A stretch of DNA of 29,573 bases from Ruminococcus flavefaciens (lineage in GTDB: Bacteria > Bacillota > Clostridia > Oscillospirales > Ruminococcaceae), in the NCBI GenBank assembly GCA_002310115.1, contig DBYI01000115.1, positions 30,950 to 60,522 of the forward strand, read 5' to 3'. Below, one piece after another: positions 25,131-29,573 of this stretch. The position numbers were made by a program, and so were the translations under genes. The notes under the pieces were generated by a model. The model saw only the letters and a list, made by a program, of their open reading frames with translations, had not been told where the DNA came from and searched no databases. Position 1 is the first letter of the stretch, and every line of letters starts with the position of its first letter.

Positions 25131-25613
25131 TTATTGTTCTTCTTTTTTAGTGTAGAGCAATATCTTTCGCGCAAAGAAGTTCCACAGGAATGACACCGCA
25201 GTAGAAACAACCTTTGCGATTATCTGAAAGAGGCTTGTGGTATCTCCGAGCCAAATCTCAAAGAGTTTGGTAATGCCAATGGTAATAAGAAGCCCAACTA
25301 CTCCGATGGCAGCAAAGCTGAGAAACTCCACCACTTTGTTATCGACTTTTGAGTTCTTGAATATCCAGAATGTGCTTATAATGTAGTTTACGATAAGACC
25401 AGCAATAAATGAAAGGGCGTTTGCTATCCAGCCGAACTCTTTCTGTTCATGAAAAACGAATCTGAACAGGATATAGGACAATGCGAAGTCCACAACAAAA
25501 GCTAGTCCACCTACGAAAAGATAACGGAAGAATTGGATGAGAGTATTATCAGTATCGCCAACAAACAGCTTTTTGAACTGTTTGTTGCGGAGTATCTGCT
25601 TTATTTCGTCCAT
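25131..25613 (-). CDS. GtrA family membrane protein
   Basis: A 160-residue protein with four membrane segments, the standard GtrA size and shape: FFRYLFVGGLAFVVDFALSY in the first segment and FVSTFWIFKN-like NYIISTFWIFKNSK after the second. GtrA proteins are thought to flip or hold polyprenyl-phosphate sugars for glycosylation of cell surface polymers. The start ATG at 25613 overlaps the stop of the preceding gene (TGATG), so translation is coupled; GAGGAG lies in the end of that gene. An in-frame GTG just upstream at 25616 is not needed. The partner glycosyltransferase is probably the GT-C-like gene downstream. Confidence 0.9.
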   Translation of the reverse strand: MDEIKQILRNKQFKKLFVGDTDNTLIQFFRYLFVGGLAFVVDFALSYILFRFVFHEQKEFGWIANALSFIAGLIVNYIISTFWIFKNSKVDNKVVEFLSFAAIGVVGLLITIGITKLFEIWLGDTTSLFQIIAKVVSTAVSFLWNFFARKILLYTKKEEQ

Positions 25614-27169
25614 CACTTTTTCTCCTCGTGGTATTCCTTTTCAGTATTGACGTTCCAAAGCGCGGACTTGTCTGTTGTGCCACTCTTGATAGCCTTTACG
25701 GCTTCAAAAGAGGTTACCATTGAGTGATCGATATTGTTGTATCTGTGCTGACCATTTCTGCCGACACAGTAAAGGTTAGGGATTGTATCAAGATAATCTA
25801 TAAGCTTGTCCATTTCCTCATAGGTATCGAAGTAAGCAGGGTATGCTTTTTTAACCTTTTCCATGTGAGTATCAAGTACCTCGTCTGCACTGCCGATAAG
25901 ACCAAGCTTGACCATTTCCTTTACACAGAAGTCAGAGAATTGTTTTTCAGTCATATTCCAGAACTTGTCACCCTCAGAAACGAAATACTCTAGACCTACC
26001 CAAACAGTGTGACCAAGATCTTTTACCATATAAGGAGACCAGTTGTTGTAAATCTGAAAACGTCCCATTTTTACACGTCTGTCCTGAACATATACCCAGC
26101 AGTCGGGAACGATATTGCCGACTGTTCTCATTTTCGTCTTGTTTTTGAGCTTGAGCTTCGGAACAAGAACTCCAAGTGTCATATAGTCACGGTAAGGGAG
26201 ACCTGCGGCAATACGGGCAGCTTCATCCGGAACATCGTTCATGCCGGCAACTAAATCTTTAACAGGCATAGAGGAGATGACGCAGTCACCGCTGAGCTTC
26301 ACTTCCTCACCGTTCTTTATATAGGCTACACCTGTTAGGTTATTGTTTTCGTCCTTATAGATCTTTCTGACAGCAGCTTCCATAATAATATTTCCGCCAA
26401 GCTTTCTAACTTCATCGGCGGTAACTTCCCACAGCTGTCCAGGGCCAAGCTTTGGGTATTTGAACTCTTCGATAAGTGAAGTATTGACTTTGCGATTCTT
26501 TACCTTTAACAGCTTTCCGAAGAAATCTTTTATGATACCAACGATTGAGAGCCCCTTTGTGCGCTGAGCTCCCCACGAAGCATCAATTTCGCTGGGATGT
26601 CTGCCCCAAAGATTCTCTGTGTAGTACTCGAAGAACATTGAATAGAGTTCTTTTCCGAAGCAATTTATGTAGAAGTTCTCTAGGTTTGTCTCGGGTCGCT
26701 TATGCAAAGCTGCTTTTAAGTAGCTGAATCCCACCTTCACAGTGGTAAGAAATCCGAAATTCTTTATCGTTTCGGGTTTAAGTGAAACAGGATAGTCATA
26801 GAACTTGTCATTGAAGAGTATACGTGAAACCCTGCGCCTTTTGAGCATAACTCGGTTTTCTTTCTGTGGGTCGGGACCACCGTTTTCTACATTTACGTGC
26901 CTTTTGAGGTATTTGTCGTCAGATGAGGGGACACCCTGAGTAGGAAGCATATTGCTCCACCACTGATTTACCTCTGGTATCTTTGAAAAGAAGCGGTGAC
27001 CGCCCATGTCCATGCGGTTCCCCTTGTAGTTGACAGTTTTGGAGATACCTCCGATAGCGTTGGTTTCCTCCAGGACAGTGACATTATATTCGCCTGAGCC
27101 GTTCTTGAGTAGCTCGTATGCTGCGGTAAGACCAGCAGGTCCTGCGCCGATTATTATGACTTTTTTCAT
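25613..27169 (-). CDS. FAD-dependent oxidoreductase/mutase-like protein (NAD(P)-binding Rossmann)
   Basis: A 518-residue cytoplasmic flavoprotein. The N-terminal VIIIGAGPAGLTAAYELL is the FAD-binding GxGxxG fold, followed by the E of the ribose site (VTVLEE) and DMGGHRFFSK, and near the end NLYCVGRNGQHRYNNID closes the FAD site. It belongs to the amine-oxidase/protoporphyrinogen-oxidase-like group that also includes UDP-galactopyranose mutase, and members of this subgroup are often next to GtrA and glycosyltransferase genes. A role in making or modifying a sugar or polyprenyl precursor for the operon's glycan is likely, but the reaction is not known. The ATG at 27169 follows AAAGGA. It is the first gene of the operon. 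Confidence 0.85.
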   Translation of the reverse strand: MKKVIIIGAGPAGLTAAYELLKNGSGEYNVTVLEETNAIGGISKTVNYKGNRMDMGGHRFFSKIPEVNQWWSNMLPTQGVPSSDDKYLKRHVNVENGGPDPQKENRVMLKRRRVSRILFNDKFYDYPVSLKPETIKNFGFLTTVKVGFSYLKAALHKRPETNLENFYINCFGKELYSMFFEYYTENLWGRHPSEIDASWGAQRTKGLSIVGIIKDFFGKLLKVKNRKVNTSLIEEFKYPKLGPGQLWEVTADEVRKLGGNIIMEAAVRKIYKDENNNLTGVAYIKNGEEVKLSGDCVISSMPVKDLVAGMNDVPDEAARIAAGLPYRDYMTLGVLVPKLKLKNKTKMRTVGNIVPDCWVYVQDRRVKMGRFQIYNNWSPYMVKDLGHTVWVGLEYFVSEGDKFWNMTEKQFSDFCVKEMVKLGLIGSADEVLDTHMEKVKKAYPAYFDTYEEMDKLIDYLDTIPNLYCVGRNGQHRYNNIDHSMVTSFEAVKAIKSGTTDKSALWNVNTEKEYHEEKK

Positions 27170-27276
27170 GATAAAAGGTCCTTTCCTTTTAGTGTCAAAT
27201 ATATAGCCAAAAAATGCGTGAATTACCTCGTTTTATCAAAGATTTGCATTTAGCTGAATGAAAACACTACCAGTTC

Positions 27277-27305
27277 ATTATAGCATATATATAGTTAGTA
27301 ATCAA
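27277..27305 (-). promoter_or_regulatory. Promoter of the glycan operon
   Basis: On the minus strand: TTGATT, 17-bp spacer, TATAAT, giving a leader of about 100 nt before the ATG at 27169. Confidence 0.75.
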
Positions 27306-27392
27306 GTAAAATAAGTGAGCAATGAAACAAGCTGAAGATATGTTGGTGCAAAACCAACAAAAATAAACAAATCAATTATGTGCAAATGCATA

Positions 27393-27425
27393 ATTAGGGC
27401 GCACATATCAGAACGTGCGCCTAAT
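27393..27425 (-). terminator. Possible terminator after thiC
   Basis: ATTAGGCGCAC paired with GTGCGCCCTAAT, one bulged base, 9 bp past the thiC stop. The T run behind it is weak, so efficiency is uncertain. Confidence 0.5.
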
Positions 27426-27434
27426 CAGATCTTA

Positions 27435-28748
27435 TTATTTTTCAGTGCAGAACTCAACTTTTTCTCCGTTGAGGATCATATTTGTGGTTCTTACAGCGCA
27501 CATCTTGCCACACATAGAACATGTATGTCTGTCAGCAGGGGGAGTACTCTCAAAGTAAGCTCTGGCTTTTTCACCGTCAACAGCAATTTCGAACATCTTT
27601 TCCCAGTCAACCTCATGACGTGCTTCTGCCATAGCGTTATCGCGGTCTGTAGCATGAGGAACTCCCTTTGCTATATCGGCAGCATGAGCAGCTATACGGC
27701 TTGCGATAATTCCCTCCTTAACGTCATTTGCATCTGGTAGACGAAGGTGCTCAGCAGGAGTAACATAACAGAGAAAATCGGCACCGCTAGCAGCAGCTAT
27801 AGCTCCGCCTATAGCAGAAGTGATATGATCATATCCAGGGAAGATATCGGTAACGAGAGGCCCGAGAACATAGAACGGAGCATTGTGGCATATACGTTTC
27901 TGGAGCTTCATATTAGCAGCTATCTCGTTCATTGCCATATGACCAGGACCTTCGACCATTACCTGAACGTCCTTGGCCCATGCTCTTTCTGTAAGAGCTC
28001 CCAACTCTATTAGTTCAGCTATCTGTCCACCGTCTGTTGCGTCGTCAATACAGCCCGGACGGAGAGCGTCACCGAGAGATATTGTGCAGTCGTATTCGCG
28101 GAGAATATCAAGGACTTCATCATAATGCTCGTAGAATGGATTTTCGTTTCCTGTCATCATCATCCACGCAAATAGCAGAGAGCCGCCGCGTGAAACAATG
28201 TTCATCTTTCGCTTGTCTCTACGGAAAGCCTCCACAGCTCGGCGGTTTATTCCGGCATGGATAGTCATGAAGTCAACGCCCTCTTCAGCATGTGCACGGA
28301 CAACTCTGAGGAAGTCCTCTGCAGTTATTTCGAGGAGATCCTTTTCAAGATATCCAATTGCGTCATACATAGGAACAGTACCTATCATAGCAGGTGATTT
28401 TTCAATGAGTGCCTTTCTGAAAGTGTTGGTCTTTCCGTAATTGGAGAGATCCATGATAGCTTCTGCTCCGAATTTAAGGGCCATATCAACTTTCTGCATT
28501 TCTATGTCATAGTTCTTTGCATCGCCTGAGATTCCAAGGTTAACGTTGATCTTTGTACGCATTTTCGTACCGATACCCTCAGGAGAAATGGACTTATGAT
28601 TGATATTGCATGGTATGCAGACTTCCCCCTTTGCAACGAGAGCTCGAAGTTCCTCTGCGTCGATGTATTCTTTTTCGGCTATTATCTTCATTTCGGGAGT
28701 TATGATTCCCTTTTTAGCCGCTTCCATTTGTGTACTGTAGTTTCTCAT
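27435..28748 (-). CDS. thiC: Phosphomethylpyrimidine synthase ThiC
   Basis: A 437-residue cytoplasmic radical-SAM enzyme that converts aminoimidazole ribotide to the HMP phosphate part of thiamine. It is of the shorter ThiC type found in clostridia and archaea. Visible are the substrate-site segments DLSNYGKTN, TIHAGINR, VSRGGSLL, SLGDALRPGCIDDATD and VEGPGHMAMNE, and the C-terminal cluster motif CSMCGKMC at 410-417. The start ATG at 28748 follows CGGAGG on the minus strand. It lies 42 bp after thiD on the same strand, so the two are co-transcribed. No TPP riboswitch is seen between them; it would be upstream of thiD, outside the window. Confidence 0.97.
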   Translation of the reverse strand: MRNYSTQMEAAKKGIITPEMKIIAEKEYIDAEELRALVAKGEVCIPCNINHKSISPEGIGTKMRTKINVNLGISGDAKNYDIEMQKVDMALKFGAEAIMDLSNYGKTNTFRKALIEKSPAMIGTVPMYDAIGYLEKDLLEITAEDFLRVVRAHAEEGVDFMTIHAGINRRAVEAFRRDKRKMNIVSRGGSLLFAWMMMTGNENPFYEHYDEVLDILREYDCTISLGDALRPGCIDDATDGGQIAELIELGALTERAWAKDVQVMVEGPGHMAMNEIAANMKLQKRICHNAPFYVLGPLVTDIFPGYDHITSAIGGAIAAASGADFLCYVTPAEHLRLPDANDVKEGIIASRIAAHAADIAKGVPHATDRDNAMAEARHEVDWEKMFEIAVDGEKARAYFESTPPADRHTCSMCGKMCAVRTTNMILNGEKVEFCTEK

Positions 28749-28790
28749 TGTTATATTTCCTCCGATTGATTGATTTTTAGAGCCGTATGC

Positions 28791-29573
28791 TCATTGTTCT
28801 GATGTTTTTGCAAACTCTCCCTCGAGAGCAAATGCATGATTCATAGGACCACTGCCTTTTCCAAGGTCAAGCATTGCTGCAAGAGCACCTGAAATGTAGT
28901 CTTTAGCACGTTCCACAGACTTTTCAAGTTTGAATCCTTTTGCAAGATTTGAAGCAATGGCGCTTGAAAGTGTGCATCCTGTCCCATGAGTGTTAGGATT
29001 GTTGATACGTTTCCCGTTGAACCATATGCAGCTGCCGTTGTTCCAGAGAAGGTCATTAGCATCATTTAGACTGTGCCCTCCCTTGCAGAGTACAGCGCAT
29101 CCGTATTTTTTACCTATTTTTTCGGCTGCTTTTACCATATCCTCGCGTGAGGCTATCTTCAAATCGGCAAGTATCTCAGCTTCTGGGATATTTGGAGTGA
29201 CAACTGCTGCAACGGGGAGCAGCTGTGATTTCAGAGCATCAATAGCGTCTTCTGCGATAAGCCTAGAGCCGCTTGTAGCTACCATAACAGGGTCAACTAC
29301 GATATTTTCAGCTTTATATTGCTTTAGCTTTTCCGCGATAATGCGAATGAGCTTTTCGGAGGAGACCATGCCTGTCTTGACTGCATCGGGACGGATGTCC
29401 GCAAACACAGTGTCAAGCTGCATAGTCAGAAATTCAGGCGATACCTCCATAATACCTGTTACGCCGGTCGTGTTCTGTGCGGTGAGAGCTGTAATAGCGC
29501 TCATAGCATAAACACCATTCATGGTCATTGTTTTAATGTCCGCCTGAATGCCGGCGCCTCCGCAGGAATCGCT
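28791..29573 (-). CDS. thiD: Hydroxymethylpyrimidine/phosphomethylpyrimidine kinase ThiD, 5' end outside the window
   Basis: The visible 260 residues belong to a ribokinase-like HMP/HMP-P kinase that phosphorylates the ThiC product for thiamine synthesis. The frame is open through the window edge and begins SDSCGGAGIQADIKT, the canonical N-terminal block, so only about 5-10 residues are missing; the internal ATG at 29528 is not the true start. Other marks are VVDPVMVATSG, VTPNIPEAE, CKGGH and the anion-hole and catalytic NTHGTGCTLSSAIA near the end. It is the first seen gene of a thi operon leading to thiC. Confidence 0.95.
   Translation of the reverse strand, partial: SDSCGGAGIQADIKTMTMNGVYAMSAITALTAQNTTGVTGIMEVSPEFLTMQLDTVFADIRPDAVKTGMVSSEKLIRIIAEKLKQYKAENIVVDPVMVATSGSRLIAEDAIDALKSQLLPVAAVVTPNIPEAEILADLKIASREDMVKAAEKIGKKYGCAVLCKGGHSLNDANDLLWNNGSCIWFNGKRINNPNTHGTGCTLSSAIASNLAKGFKLEKSVERAKDYISGALAAMLDLGKGSGPMNHAFALEGEFAKTSEQ

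Noticed and set aside
27375..27394. Small inverted repeat ATTATG/CATAAT after the thiC terminator
   Set aside because: A six-base AT-rich stem in an AT-rich spacer is expected by chance.
28749..28790. TPP riboswitch before thiC
   Set aside because: The 42-bp gap between thiD and thiC is too short and has no THI-box-like sequence; any riboswitch would be upstream of thiD, outside the window.
1..29573. Matching ends of the window (AGCGA at the start, TCGCT at the end) as a terminal inverted repeat
   Set aside because: Only five to six bases match and the right end lies inside thiD; this is chance at an arbitrary cut.

Overview
The window looks like a chromosomal piece of a fibre-degrading Ruminococcus (Oscillospiraceae), closest in style to R. 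flavefaciens or R. champanellensis. The basis is three secreted proteins with dockerin modules (cellulosome parts), xylan-directed catalytic modules, strong GGAGG-type ribosome binding sites and many sigma-A promoters with an exact 17-bp spacer. The species is an inference. No rRNA, tRNA, CRISPR array, insertion sequence or phage gene was seen.

Layout. (1) 1-888: no intact gene; a possible decayed minus-strand gene at 87-489. (2) 889-5253: large secreted BspA-like leucine-rich-repeat protein ending in a dockerin. (3) 5835-9086: secreted GH43-CBM22-dockerin-CE1 enzyme. (4) 9160-10557 (minus): MATE exporter. (5) 10807-13662: secreted GH141-like beta-helix enzyme with CBM6 and dockerin. Items 2, 3 and 5 are cellulosomal; 3 and 5 would act together on substituted xylan (arabinose/xylose side chains, feruloyl or acetyl esters, backbone).

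(6) 13724-16734: single-gene units, namely a nitroreductase (minus), a U32-like protein with a probable Fe-S cysteine set, and an SLC13/ArsB-like permease, each with its own promoter. (7) 16926-22174: three-gene operon of an M13 metallopeptidase lipoprotein, an FtsX-type permease and its ATPase, behind two tandem consensus promoters and a 21-bp inverted repeat. (8) 22245-23124: a TetR regulator divergent from a 66-residue DUF1858 redox-type protein; both promoters carry the same 14-bp operator-like site over their -35 box, so the pair is probably co-regulated. (9) 27169 down to 23175 (minus): operon of an FAD amino-oxidase/mutase-like protein, a GtrA flippase-like protein and a large GT-C-like membrane protein, probably for surface glycan assembly. 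(10) 29573 down to 27435 (minus): thiD (cut by the window end) and thiC, thiamine pyrimidine synthesis.

Several start codons were moved from the longest reading frame to the ATG with a proper ribosome binding site (5835, 15622, 21446, 22796, 22924, 25082, 25613). The most interesting points are the mirrored TetR/DUF1858 control region, the peptidase-ABC operon with its operator-like repeat, the dockerin-tagged leucine-rich-repeat protein with a 207-codon internal duplication, and the decayed gene at the left end.
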